From positions 1-61,466 of the forward strand of contig JAUCBJ010004596.1 in assembly GCA_032718475.1 (NCBI GenBank): a stretch of 61,466 nt of DNA, given 5' to 3'. This document shows positions 12,401 through 25,500 of this stretch, piece by piece (position 1 is the stretch's first letter; every line of letters begins with the position of its first letter). Under the pieces are notes generated by a model, which had not been told where the DNA came from, did not search any database, and was given only the letters and a program-made list of their open reading frames with translations. A program made the translations under genes and the position numbers. The stretch is from Nemertoderma westbladi. Lineage: Eukaryota; Xenacoelomorpha; Nemertodermatida; Nemertodermatidae.

Positions 12401-15400
12401 AGATGAGTAGTAGAGTAAACAAAACGTAGGCTGTGTGAACCCGGTAGAGGAGTAGTAGAGTAAACAAAACTTAGAGTGCTGTGTGAACCCGGTAGATGAG
12501 TAGTAGAGTAAACAAAACTTAGAGTGCTGTGTGAACCCGGTAGATGAGTAGTAGAGTAAACAAAACTTAGAGTGCTGTGTGAACCCGGTAGATGAGTAGT
12601 AGAGTAAACAAAACGTAGGCTGTGTGAACCCGGTAGAGGAGTAGTAGAGTAAACAAAAGTTAGAGTGCTGTGTGAACCCGGTAGATGAGTAGTAGAGTAA
12701 ACAAAACTTAGAGTGCTATGTGAACCCGGTAGATGAGTAGTAGAGTAAAAAAAACGCTATGTGAACCTGGTAGATGAGTAGTAGAGTAAACAAAGCTTAG
12801 AGTGCTGTGTGAACCCGGTAGATGAGTAGTAGAGTAAACAAAACTTAGAGTGCTGTGTGAACCCGGTAGATGAGTAGTAGAGTAAACAAAACTTTGAGTG
12901 CTGTGTGAACCCGGTAGATGAGTAGTAGATTAAACAAAACTTAGAGTGGTGTGTGAACCCGGTAGATGAGTAGTAGAGTAAACAAAACTTTGAGTGCTGT
13001 GTGAACCCGGTAGATGAGTAGTAGAGTAAACAAAACTTAGAGTGCTGTGTGAACCCGGTAGAGGAGTAGTAGAGTAAACAAAACTTTGAGTGCTGTGTGA
13101 ACCCGGTAGATGAGTAGTAGAGTAAACAAAACTCTAGAGTGGTGTGTGAACCCGGTAGCTGAGTAGTAGAGTAAACAAAACGTAGAGTGCTGTGTGAACC
13201 CGGTAGTTGAGTAGTAGAGTAAACAAAACTTAGAGTGGTGTGTGAACCCGGTAGCTGAGTAGTAGAGTAAACAAAACTTAGAGTGGTGTGTGAACCCGGT
13301 AGCTGAGTAGTAGAGTAAACAAAACGTAGAGTGCTGTGTGAACCCGGTAGCTGAGTAGTAGAGTAAACAAAACGTAGAGTGCTGTGTGAACCCGGTAGAT
13401 GAGTAGTAGAGTAAACAAAACTTTGAGTGCTGTGTGAACCCGGTAGCTGAGTAGTAGAGTAAACAAAACGTAGAGTGCTGTGTGAACCCGGTAGCTGAGT
13501 AGTAGAGTAAACAAAACGTAGAGTGCTGTGTGAACCCGGTAGATGAGTAGCAGAGTAAACAAAACGTAGAGTGCTGTGTGAACCCGGTAGATGAGTAGTA
13601 GAGTAAACAAAACTTAGAGTGCTGTGTGAACCCGGTAGATGAGTAGTAGAGTAAACAAAACTTAGAGTGCTGTGTGAACCCGGTAGATGAGTAGTAGAGT
13701 AAACAAAACTTAGAGTTCTGTGTGAACCCGGTAGATGAGTAGTAGAGTAAACAAAACTTTGAGTGCTGTGTGAACCCGGTAGCTGAGTAGTAGAGTATAC
13801 AAAACTTAGAGTGCTGTGTGAACCTGGTAGATGAGTAGTAGAGTAAACAAAACTTCGAGTGCTGTGTGAACCCGGTAGAGGAGTAGTAGAGTAAACAAAA
13901 CTTAGAGTGCTGTGTGAACCCGGTAGATGAGTAGTAGAGTGCTGTGTGAACCTGGTAGCTGAGTAGTAGAGTAAACAAAACTTTGAGTGCTGTGTGAACC
14001 CGGTAGATGAGTAGTAGAGTAAACAAAACTTAGAGTGCTGTGTGAACCCGGTAGATGAGTAGTAGAGTAAACAAAACTTAGAGTTCTGTGTGAACCCGGT
14101 AGATGAGTAGTAGAGTAAACAAAACTTTGAGTGCTGTGTGAACCCGGTAGCTGAGTAGTAGAGTAAACAAAACTTAGAGTGCTGTGTGAGCCTGGTAGAT
14201 GAGTAGTAGAGTAAACAAAACTTAGAGTGCTGTGTGAACCCGGTAGAGGAGTAGTAGAGTAAACAAAACTTAGAGTGCTGTGTGAACCCGGTAGATGAGT
14301 AGTAGAGTGCTGTGTGAACCTGGTAGCTGAGTAGTAGAGTAAACAAAACTTTGAGTGCTGTGTGAACCCGGTAGATGAGTAGTAGAGTAAACAAAACGTA
14401 GGCTGTGTGAACCCGGTAGAGGAGTAGTAGAGTAAACAAAACTTAGAGTGCTGTGTGAACCCGGTAGATGAGTAGTAGAGTAAACAAAACTTAGAGTGCT
14501 GTGTGAACCCGGTAGATGAGTAGTAGAGTAAACAAAACTTAGAGTGCTGTGTGAACCCGGTAGATGAGTAGTAGAGTAAACAAAACGTAGGCTGTGTGAA
14601 CCCGGTAGAGGAGTAGTAGAGTAAACAAAAGTTAGAGTGCTGTGTGAACCCGGTAGATGAGTAGTAGAGTAAACAAAACTTAGAGTGCTGTGTGAACCCG
14701 GTAGATGAGTAGTAGAGTAAACAAAACTTAGAGTGCTGTGTGAACCCGGTAGAGGAGTAGTAGAGTAAACAAAACTTAGAGTGCTGTGTGAACCCGGTAG
14801 ATGAGTAGTAGAGTAGTAGAGTAAACAAAACTTAGAGTGCTGTGTGAACCCGGTAGATGAGTAGTAGAGTAAACAAAACTTAGAGTGCTGTGTGAACCCG
14901 GTAGATGAGTAGTAGTGTAAACAAAACTTTGAGTGCTGTGTGAACCCGGTAGATGAGTAGTAGAGTAAACAAAACGTAGGCTGTGTGAACCCGGTAGATG
15001 AGTAGTAGAGTAAACAAAACTTAGAGTGCTGTGTGAACCCGGTAGATGAGTAGTAGAGTAAACAAAACTTAGAGTTCTGTGTGAACCCGGTAGATGAGTA
15101 GTAGAGTAAACAAAACTTTGAGTGCTGTGTGAACCCGGTAGCTGAGTAGTAGAGTAAACAAAACTTAGAGTGCTGTGTGAACCTGGTAGATGAGTAGTAG
15201 AGTAAACAAAACTTAGAGTGCTGTGTGAACCCGGTAGAGGAGTAGTAGAGTAAACAAAACTTAGAGTGCTGTGTGAACCCGGTAGATGAGTAGTAGAGTG
15301 CTGTGTGAACCTGGTAGCTGAGTAGTAGAGTAAACAAAACTTTGAGTGCTGTGTGAACCCGGTAGATGAGTAGTAGAGTAAACAAAACGTAGGCTGTGTG

Positions 15401-16500
15401 AACCCGGTAGAGGAGTAGTAGAGTAAACAAAACTTAGAGTGCTGTGTGAACCCGGTAGATGAGTAGTAGAGTAAACAAAACTTAGAGTGCTGTGTGAACC
15501 CGGTAGATGAGTAGTAGTGTAAACAAAACTTTGAGTGCTGTGTGAACCCGGTAGATGAGTAGTAGAGTAAACAAAACGTAGGCTGTGTGAACCCGGTAGA
15601 GGAGTAGTAGAGTAAACAAAACTTAGAGTGCTGTGTGAACCCGGTAGATGAGTAGTAGAGTAAACAAAACTTAGAGTGCTGTGTGAACCCGGTAGATGAG
15701 TAGTAGAGTAAATAAAACTTAGAGTGCTGTGTGAACCCGGTAGATGAGTAGTAGAGTAAACAAAACGTAGGCTGTGTGAACCCGGTAGAGGAGTAGTAGA
15801 GTAAACAAAACTTAGAGTGCTGTGTGAACCCGGTAGATGAGTAGTAGAGTAAACAAAACTTAGAGTGCTGTGTGAACCCGGTAGATGAGTAGTAGAGTAA
15901 ACAAAACTTAGAGTGCTGTGTGAACCCGGTAGAGGAGTAGTAGAGTAAACAAAACTTAGAGTGCTGTGTGAACCCGGTAGATGAGTAGTAGAGTAAACAA
16001 AACTTAGAGTGCTGTGTGAACCCGGTAGATGAGTAGTAGAGTAAACAAAACTTAGAGTGCTGTGTGAACCCGGTAGATGAGTAGTAGTGTAAACAAAACT
16101 TTGAGTGCTGTGTGAACCCGGTAGATGAGTAGTAGAGTAAAAAAAACGTAGGCTGTGTGAACCCGGTAGATGAGTAGTAGAGTAAACAAAACTTAGAGTG
16201 CTGTGTGAACCCGGTAGATGAGTAGTAGAGTAAACAAAACTTAGAGTGCTGTGTGAACCCGGTAGATGAGTAGTAGAGTAAACAAAACTTAGAGTGCTGT
16301 GTGAACCCGGTAGATGAGTAGTAGAGTAAACAAAACGTAGGCTGTGTGAACCCGGTAGCTGAGTAGTAGAGTAAACAAAACTTAGAGTGCTGTGTGAACC
16401 CGGTAGATGAGTAGTAGAGTAAACAAAACTTAGAGTGCTGTGTGAACCCGGTAGATGAGTAGTAGAGTAAACAAAACTTAGAGTGCTGTGTGAACCCAGT
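6441..16500. repeat. satellite domain A: higher-order repeats of about 3.3-3.9 kb
   Basis: This part is marked by CGTAGGCTGTG short units, GAGGAGTAG and GCTGAGTAG variants, and a slipped GTAGTAGAGTAGTAGAGTAAAC at about 7361, 10944 and 14807. Rare diagnostic variants recur at a constant distance. AGTAAATAAAACTT lies at 8541 and 11850, and a run of eight A followed by CGCTATG places its C at 9446 and 12755, both 3309 bp apart. Downstream the offset becomes 3357 bp, because one extra 48-bp unit is present in the second copy near 13061-13108. A further related copy starts near 14.27 kb at an offset of about 3.86 kb. These are segmental duplications of blocks of many units. Confidence 0.85.
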
Positions 16501-19500
16501 AGATGAGTAGTAGAGTAAACAAAACTTAGAGTTCTGTGTGAACCCGGTAGATGAGTAGTAGAGTAAACACAACTTTGAGTGCTGTGTGAACCGGTAGATG
16601 AGTAGTAGAGTAAACACAACTTTGAGTGCTGTGTGAACCCGGTAGATGAGTAGTAGAGTAAACAAAACTTAGAGTGCTATGTGAACCTGGTAGATGAGTA
16701 GTAGAGTAAACAAAACTTTGAGTGCTGTGTGAACCCGGTAGATGAGTAGTAGAGTAAACAAAACTTTGAGTGCTGTGTGAACCCGGTAGATGAGTAGTAG
16801 AGTAAACAAAACTTAGAGTGCTGTGTGAACCCGGTAGATGAGTAGTAGAGTAAACAAAACTTTGAGTGCTGTGTGAACCTGGTAGATGAGTAGTAGAGTA
16901 AACAAAACTTTGAGTGCTGTGTGAACCCAGTAGATGAGTAGTAGAGTAAACAAAACTTTGAGTGCTATGTGAACCCGGTAGATGAGTAGTAGAGTAAACA
17001 AAACTTAGAGTGCTGTGTGAACCCGGTAGATGAGTAGTAGAGTAAACAAAACTTAGAGTGCTGTGTGAACCCGGTAGATGAGTAGTAGAGTAAACAAAAC
17101 TTAGAGTGCTATGTGAACCCGGTAGATGAGTAGTAGAGTAAACAAAACGCTATGTGAACCTGGTAGATGAGTAGTAGAGTAAACAAAACTTTGAGTGCTA
17201 TGTGAACCCGGTAGATGAGTAGTAGAGTAAGCAAAACTTTGAGTGCTGTGTGAACCCGGTAGATGAGTAGTAGAGTAAACAAAACTTAGAGTGCTATGTG
17301 AACCCGGTAGATGAGTAGTAGAGTAAACAAAACGCTATGTGAACCTGGTAGATGAGTAGTAGAGTAAACAAAACTTTGAGTGCTGTGTGAACCCGGTAGA
17401 TGAGTAGTAGAGTAAACAAAACTTAGAGTGCTGTGTGAACCCGATAGAGGAGTAGTAGAGTAAACAAAACTTAGAGTGCTATGTGAACCCGGTAGATGAG
17501 TAGTAGAGTAAACAAAACTTTGAGTGCTATGTGAACCCGGTAGATGAGTAGTAGAGTAAACAAAACTTAGAGTGCTATGTGAACCCGGTAGATGAGTAGT
17601 AGAGTAAACAAAACGCTATGTGAACCTGGTAGATGAGTAGTAGAGTAAACAAAACTTTGAGTGCTGTGTGAACCCGGTAGATGAATAGTAGAATAAACAA
17701 AACTTAGAGTGCTGTGTGAACCCGGTAGATGAGTAGTAGAGTAAACAAAACTTTGAGTGCTGTGTGAACCCGGTAGATGAGTAGTAGTGTAAACAAAACT
17801 TAGAGTGCTGTGTGAACCCGGTAGATGAGTAGTAGAGTAAACAAAACTTAGAGTGCTGTGTGAACCCGGTAGATGAGTAGTAGAGTAAACAAAACTTAGA
17901 GTGCTGTGTGAACCCGGTAGAGGAGTAGTAGAGTAAACAACACTTAGAGTGGTGTGAACCCGGTAGATGAGTAGTAGAGTAAACAAAACTTAGAGTGCTG
18001 TGTGAACCCGGTAGATGAGTAGTAGAGTAAACAAAACTTAGAGTGCTGTGTAAACTCGGTAGATGAGTAGAAGAGTGTTGTGTGAAACCGGTAGATTAGT
18101 AGTAGAGTAAATAAAACTTAGCTATGTGAACCCGGTAGATGAGTAGTAGAGTAAACAAAACTTAGAGTGCTGTGTGAACCGGGTAGATGAGTAGTAGAGT
18201 AAACAAAACTTAGAGTGCTGTGTGAACCCGGTAGCTGAGTAGTAGAGTAAACAAAACGTAGGCTGTGTGAACCCGGTAGATGAGTAGTAGAGTAAACAAA
18301 ACTTAGAGTAGTGTGAACCCGGTAGATGAGTAGTAGAGTAAACAAAACTTTGAGTGCTGTGTGAACCCGGTAGATGAATAGTAAAGTAAACAAAACTTAG
18401 AGTGCTGTGTGAACCCGGTAGATAAGTAGTAGAGTAAACAAAACTTAGAGTGCTGTGTGAACCCGGTAGCTGAGTAGTAGAGTAAACAAAACTTAGAGTG
18501 CTGTGTGAACCCGGTAGATGAGTAGTAGAGTAAACAAAACTTAGAGTGCTGTGTGAACCCGGTTGATGAGTAGTAGAGTAAACAAAACTTAGAGTGCTGT
18601 GTGAACCCGGTAGCTGAGTAGTAGAGTAAACAAAACGTAGAGTGCTGTGTGAACCCGGTAGATGAGTAGTAGAGTAAACAAAACTTAGAGTAGTGTGAAC
18701 CCGGTAGATGAGTAGTAGAGTAAACAAAACTTTGAGTGCTGTGTGAACCCGGTAGATGAGTAGTAGAGTAAACAACACTTAGAGTGGTGTGAACCCGGTA
18801 GATGAGTAGTAGAGTAAACAAAACTTAGAGTGCTGTGTGAACCCGGTAGATGAATAGTAAAGTAAACAAAACTTAGAGTGCTGTGTGAACCCGGTAGATG
18901 AGTAGTAGAGTAAACAAAACTTTGAGTGATGTGTGAACCCGGTAGATGAGTAGTAGAGTAAACAACACTTAGAGTGGTGTGAACCCGGTAGATGAGTAGT
19001 AGAGTAAACAAAACTTAGAGTGCTGTGTGAACCCGGTAGATGAATAGTAAAGTAAACAAAACTTAGAGTGCAGTGTGAACCCGGTAGATGAATAGTAAAG
19101 TAAACAAAACTTAGAGTGCTGTGTGAACCCAGTAGATGAGTAGTAGAGTAAACAAAACTTAGAGTGCTGTGTGAACCCGATAGATGAGTAGTAGAGTAAA
19201 CAAAACTTAGAGTGCTGTGTGAACCCGGTAGATGAGTAGTAGAGTAAACAAAACTTAGAGTGCTGTGTGAACCCGGTAGATGAGTAGTAGAGTAAATAAA
19301 ACGCTATGTGAACCTGGTAGATGAGTAGTAGAGTAAACAAAACTTTGAGTGCTGTGTGAACCCGGTAGATGAGTAGTAGAGTAAACAAAACTTAGAGTGC
19401 TGTGTGAACCCGATAGAGGAGTAGTAGAGTAAACAAAACTTAGAGTGCTATGTGAACCCGGTAGATGAGTAGTAGAGTAAACAAAACTTAGAGTGCTATG

Positions 19501-22500
19501 TGAACCCGGCAGATGAGTAGTAGAGTAAACAAAACGCTATGTGAACCTGGTAGATGAGTAGTAGAGTAAACAAAACTTTGAGTGCTGTGTGAACCCGGTA
19601 GATGAGTAGTAGAATAAACAAAACTTAGAGTGCTGTGTGAACCCGGTAGATGAGTAGTAGAGTAAACAAAACTTAGAGTGCTGTGTGAACCCGGTAGATG
19701 AGTAGTAGAGTAAACAAAACTTAGAGTGCTGTGTGAACCCGGTAGATGAGTAGTAGAGTAAACAAAACGTAGGCTGTGTGAACCCGGTAGCTGAGTAGTA
19801 GAGTAAACAAAACTTAGAGTGCTGTGTGAACCCGGTAGATGAGTAGTAGAGTAAACAAAACTTAGAGTGCTGTGTGAACCCGGTAGATGAGTAGTAGAGT
19901 AAACAAAACTTAGAGTGCTGTGTGAACCCGGTAGATGAGTAGTAGAGTAAACAAAACTTAGAGTTCTGTGTGAACCCGGTAGATGAGTAGTAGAGTAAAC
20001 ACAACTTTGAGTGCTGTGTGAACCCGGTAGATGAGTAGTAGAGTAAACACAACTTTGAGTGCTGTGTGAACCCGGTAGATGAGTAGTAGAGTAAACAAAA
20101 CTTAGAGTGCTATGTGAACCCGGTAGATGAGTAGTAGAGTAAACAAAACTTAGAGTGCTGTGTGAACCCGGTAGATGAGTAGTAGAGTAAACAAAACTTA
20201 GAGTGCTGTGTGAACCTGGTAGATGAGTAGTAGAGTAAACAAAACTTTGAGTGCTGTGTGAACCCGGTAGATGAGTAGTAGAGTAAACAAAACTTTGAGT
20301 GCTGTGTGAACCCGGTAGATGAGTAGTAGAGTAAACAAAACTTAGAGTGCTGTGTGAAACCGGTAGATGAGTAGTAGAGTAAACAAAACGCTATGTGAAC
20401 CTGGTAGATGAGTAGTAGAGTAAACAAAACTTTGAGTGCTGTGTGAACCCGGTAGATGAGTAGTAGAGTAAACAAAACTTAGAGTGCTGTGTGAACCCGA
20501 TAGAGGAGTAGTAGAGTAAACAAAACTTAGAGTGCTATGTGAACCCGGTAGATGAGTAGTAGAGTAAACAAAACTTTGAGTGCTATGTGAACCCGGTAGA
20601 TGAGTAGTAGAGTAAACAAAACTTAGAGTGCTATGTGAACACGGTAGATGAGTAGTAGAGTAAACAAAACGCTATGTGAACCTGGTAGATGAGTAGTAGA
20701 GTAAACAAAACTTTGAGTGCTGTGTGAACCCGGTAGATGAGTAGTAGAATAAACAAAACATAGAGTGCTGTGTGAACCCGGTAGATGAGTAGTAGAGTAA
20801 ACAAAACTTTGAGTGCTGTGTGAACCTGGTAGATGAGTAGTAGTGTAAACAAAACTTAGAGTGCTGTGTGAACCCGGTAGATGAGTAGTAGAGTAAACAA
20901 AACTTAGAGTGCTGTGTGAACCCGGTAGATGAGTAGTAGAGTAAACAAAACTTAGAGTGCTGTGTGAACTCGGTAGAGGAGTAGTAGAGTAAACAACACT
21001 TAGAGTGGTGTGAACCCGGTAGATGAGTAGTAGAGTAAACAAAACTTAGAGTGCTGTGTGAACCCGGTAGATGAGTAGTAGAGTAAACAAAACTTAGAGT
21101 GCTGTGTAAACTCGGTAGATGAGTGGAAGAGTGTTGTGTGAAACCGGTAGATTAGTAGTAGAGTAAATAAAACTTAGCTATGTGAACCCGGTAGATGAGT
21201 AGTAGAGTAAACAAAACTTAGAGTGCTGTGTGAACCCGGTAGATGAGTAGTAGAGTAAACAAAACTTAGAGTGCTGTGTGAACCCGGTAGAGGAGTAGTA
21301 GAGTAAACAACACTTAGAGTGGTGTGAACCCGGTAGATGAGTAGTAGAGTAAACAAAACTTAGAGTGCTGTGTGAACCCGGTAGATGAGTAGTAGAGTAA
21401 ACAAAACTTAGAGTGCTGTGTAAACTCGGTAGATGAGTAGAAGAGTGTTGTGTGAAACCGGTAGATTAGTAGTAGAGTAAATAAAACTTAGCTATGTGAA
21501 CCCGGTAGATGAGTAGTAGAGTAAACAAAACTTAGAGTGCTGTGTGAACCGGGTAGATGAGTAGTAGAGTAAACAAAACTTAGAGTGCTGTGTGAACCCG
21601 GTAGCTGAGTAGTAGAGTAAACAAAACGTAGGCTGTGTGAACCCGGTAGATGAGTAGTAGAGTAAACAAAACTTAGAGTAGTGTGAACCCGGTAGATGAG
21701 TAGTAGAGTAAACAAAACTTTGAGTGCTGTGTGAACCCGGTAGATGAATAGTAAAGTAAACAAAACTTAGAGTGCTGTGTGAACCCGGTAGATGAGTAGT
21801 AGAGTAAACAAAACTTAGAGTGCTGTGTGAACCCGGTAGCTGAGTAGTAGAGTAAACAAAACTTAGAGTGCTGTGTGAACCCGGTAGATGAGTAGTAGAG
21901 TAAACAAAACTTAGAGTGCTGTGTGAACCCGGTAGATGAGTAGTAGAGTAAACAAAACTTAGAGTGCTGTGTGAACCCGGTAGCTGAGTAGTAGAGTAAA
22001 CAAAACGTAGAGTGCTGTGTGAACCCAGTAGATGAGTAGTAGAGTAAACAAAACTTAGAGTAGTGTGAACCCGGTAGATGAGTAGTAGAGTAAACAAAAC
22101 TTTGAGTGCTGTGTGAACCCGGTAGATGAGTAGTAGAGTAAACAACACTTAGAGTGGTGTGAACCCGGTAGATGAGTAGTAGAGTAAACAAAACTTTGAG
22201 TGCTGTGTGAACCCGGTAGATGAGTTGTAGAGTAAACAAAACTTTGATTGCTGTGTGAACCCGGTAGATGAGTAGTAGAGTAAACAACACTTAGAGTGGT
22301 GTGAACCCGGTAGATGAGTAGTAGAGTAAACAAAACTTAGAGTGCTGTGTGAACCCGGTAGATGAATAGTAAAGTAAACAAAACTTAGAGTGCTGTGTGA
22401 ACCCGGTAGATGAATAGTAAAGTAAACAAAACTTAGAGTGCTGTGTGAACCCAGTAGATGAGTAGTAGAGTAAACAAAACTTAGAGTGCTGTGTGAACCC

Positions 22501-25500
22501 GATAGATGAGTAGTAGAGTAAACAAAACTTAGAGTGCTGTGTGAACCCGGTAGATGAGTAGTAGAGTAAACAAAACTTAGAGTGCTGTGTGAACCCGGTA
22601 GATGAGTAGTAGAGTAAATAAAACGCTATGTGAACCTGGTAGATGAGTAGTAGAGTAAACAAAATTTTGAGTGCTGTGTGAACCCGGTAGATGAGTAGTA
22701 GAGTAAACAAAACTTAGAGTGCTGTGTGAACCCGGTAGCTGAGTAGTAGAGTAAACAAAACGTAGGCTGTGTGAACCCGGTAGATGAGTAGTAGAGTAAA
22801 CAAAACTTAGAGTAGTGTGAACCCGGTAGATGAGTAGTAGAGTAAACAAAACTTTGAGTGCTGTGTGAACCCGGTAGATGAATAGTAAAGTAAACAAAAC
22901 TTAGAGTGCTGTGTGAACCTGGTAGATGAGTAGTAGAGTAAACAAAACTTAGAGTGCTGTGTGAACCCGGTAGCTGAGTAGTAGAGTAAACAAAACTTAG
23001 AGTGCTGTGTGAACCCGGTAGATGAGTAGTAGAGTAAACAAAACTTAGAGTGCTGTGTGAACCCGGTAGATGAGTAGTAGAGTAAACAAAACTTAGAGTG
23101 CTGTGTGAACCCGGTAGCTGAGTAGTAGAGTAAACAAAACGTAGAGTGCTGTGTGAACCCGGTAGATGAGTAGTAGAGTAAACAAAACTTAGAGTAGTGT
23201 GAACCCGGTAGATGAGTAGTAGAGTAAACAAAACTTTGAGTGCTGTGTGAACCCGGTAGATGAGTAGTAGAGTAAACAACACTTAGAGTGGTGTGAACCC
23301 GGTAGATGAGTAGTAGAGTAAACAAAACTTTGAGTGCTGTGTGAACCCGGTAGATGAGTAGTAGAGTAAACAAAACTTTGAGTGCTGTGTGAACCCGGTA
23401 GATGAGTAGTAGAGTAAACAACACTTAGAGTGGTGTGAACCCGGTAGATGAGTAGTAGAGTAAACAAAACTTAGAGTGCTGTGTGAACCCGGTAGATGAA
23501 TAGTAAAGTAAACAAAACTTAGAGTGCTGTGTGAACCCGGTAGATGAATAGTAAAGTAAACAAAACTTAGAGTGCTGTGTGAACCCAGTAGATGAGTAGT
23601 AGAGTAAACAAAACTTAGAGTGCTGTGTGAACCCGATAGATGAGTAGTAGAGTAAACAAAACTTAGAGTGCTGTGTGAACCCGGTAGATGAGTAGTAGAG
23701 TAAACAAAACTTAGAGTGCTGTGTGAACCCGGTAGATGAGTAGTAGAGTAAATAAAACCCTATGTGAACCTGGTAGATGAGTAGTAGAGTAAACAAAATT
23801 TTGAGTGCTGTGTGAACCCGGTAGATGAGTAGTAGAGTAAACAAAACTTAGAGTGCTGTGTGAACCCGATAGAGGAGTAGTAGAGTAAACAAAACTTAGA
23901 GTGCTATGTGAACCCGGTAGATGAGTAGTAGAGTAAACAAAACTTAGAGTGCTATGTGAACCCGGTAGATGAGTAGTAGAGTAAACAAAACGCTATGTGA
24001 ACCTGGTAGATGAGTAGTAGAGTAAACAAAACTTTGAGTGCTGTGTGAACCCGGTAGATGAGTAGTAGAATAAACAAAACTTAGAGTGCTGTGTGAACCC
24101 GGTAGATGAGTAGTAGAGTAAACAAAACTTAGAGTGCTGTGTGAACCCGGTAGATGAGTAGTAGAGTAAACAAAACTTAGAGTGCTGTGTGAACCCGGTA
24201 GATGAGTAGTAGAGTAAACAAAACGTAGGCTGTGTGAACCCGGTAGCTGAGTAGTAGAGTAAACAAAACTTAGAGTGCTGTGTGAACCCGGTAGATGAGT
24301 AGTAGAGTAAACAAAACTTAGAGTGCTGTGTGAACCCGGTAGATGAGTAGTAGAGTAAACAAAACTTTGAGTGCTATGTGAACCCGGTAGATGAGTAGTA
24401 GAGTAAACAAAACTTAGAGTGCTATGTGAACACGGTAGATGAGTAGTAGAGTAAACAAAACGCTATGTGAACCTGGTAGATGAGTAGTAGAGTAAACAAA
24501 ACTTTGAGTGCTGTGTGAACCCAGTAGATGAGTAGTAGAATAAACAAAACTTAGAGTGCTGTGTGAAACCGGTAGATGAGTAGTAGAGTAAACAAAACTT
24601 TGAGTGCTGTGTGAACCTGGTAGATGAGTAGTAGTGTAAACAAAACTTAGAGTGCTGTGTGAACCCGGTAGATGAGTAGTAGAGTAAACAAAACTTAGAG
24701 TGCTGTGTGAACCCGGTAGATGAGTAGTAGAGTAAACAAAACTTAGAGTGCTGTGTGAACTCGGTAGAGGAGTAGTAGAGTAAACAACACTTAGAGTGGT
24801 GTGAACCCGGTAGATGAGTAGTAGAGTAAACAAAACTTAGAGTGCTGTGTGAACCCGGTAGATGAGTAGTAGAGTAAACAAAACTTAGAGTGCTGTGTAA
24901 ACTCGGTAGATGAGTAGAAGAGTGTTGTGTGAAACCGGTAGATTAGTAGTAGAGTAAATAAAACTTAGCTATGTGAACCCGGTAGATGAGTAGTAGAGTA
25001 AACAAAACTTAGAGTGCTGTGTGAACCGGGTAGATGAGTAGTAGAGTAAACAAAACTTAGAGTGCTGTGTGAACCCGGTAGCTGAGTAGTAGAGTAAACA
25101 AAACGTAGGCTGTGTGAACCCGGTAGATGAGTAGTAGAGTAAACAAAACTTAGAGTAGTGTGAACCCGGTAGATGAGTAGTAGAGTAAACAAAACTTTGA
25201 GTGCTGTGTGAACCCGGTAGATGAATAGTAAAGTAAACAAAACTTAGAGTGCTGTGTGAACCCGGTAGCTGAGTAGTAGAGTAAACAAAACTTAGAGTGC
25301 TGTGTGAACCCGGTAGATGAGTAGTAGAGTAAACAAAACTTAGAGTGCTGTGTGAACCCGGTAGATGAGTAGTAGAGTAAACAAAACTTAGAGTGCTGTG
25401 TGAACCCGGTAGCTGAGTAGTAGAGTAAACAAAACTTAGAGTGCTGTGTGAACCCGGTAGATGAGTAGTAGAGTAAACAAAACTTAGAGTGCTGTGTAAA

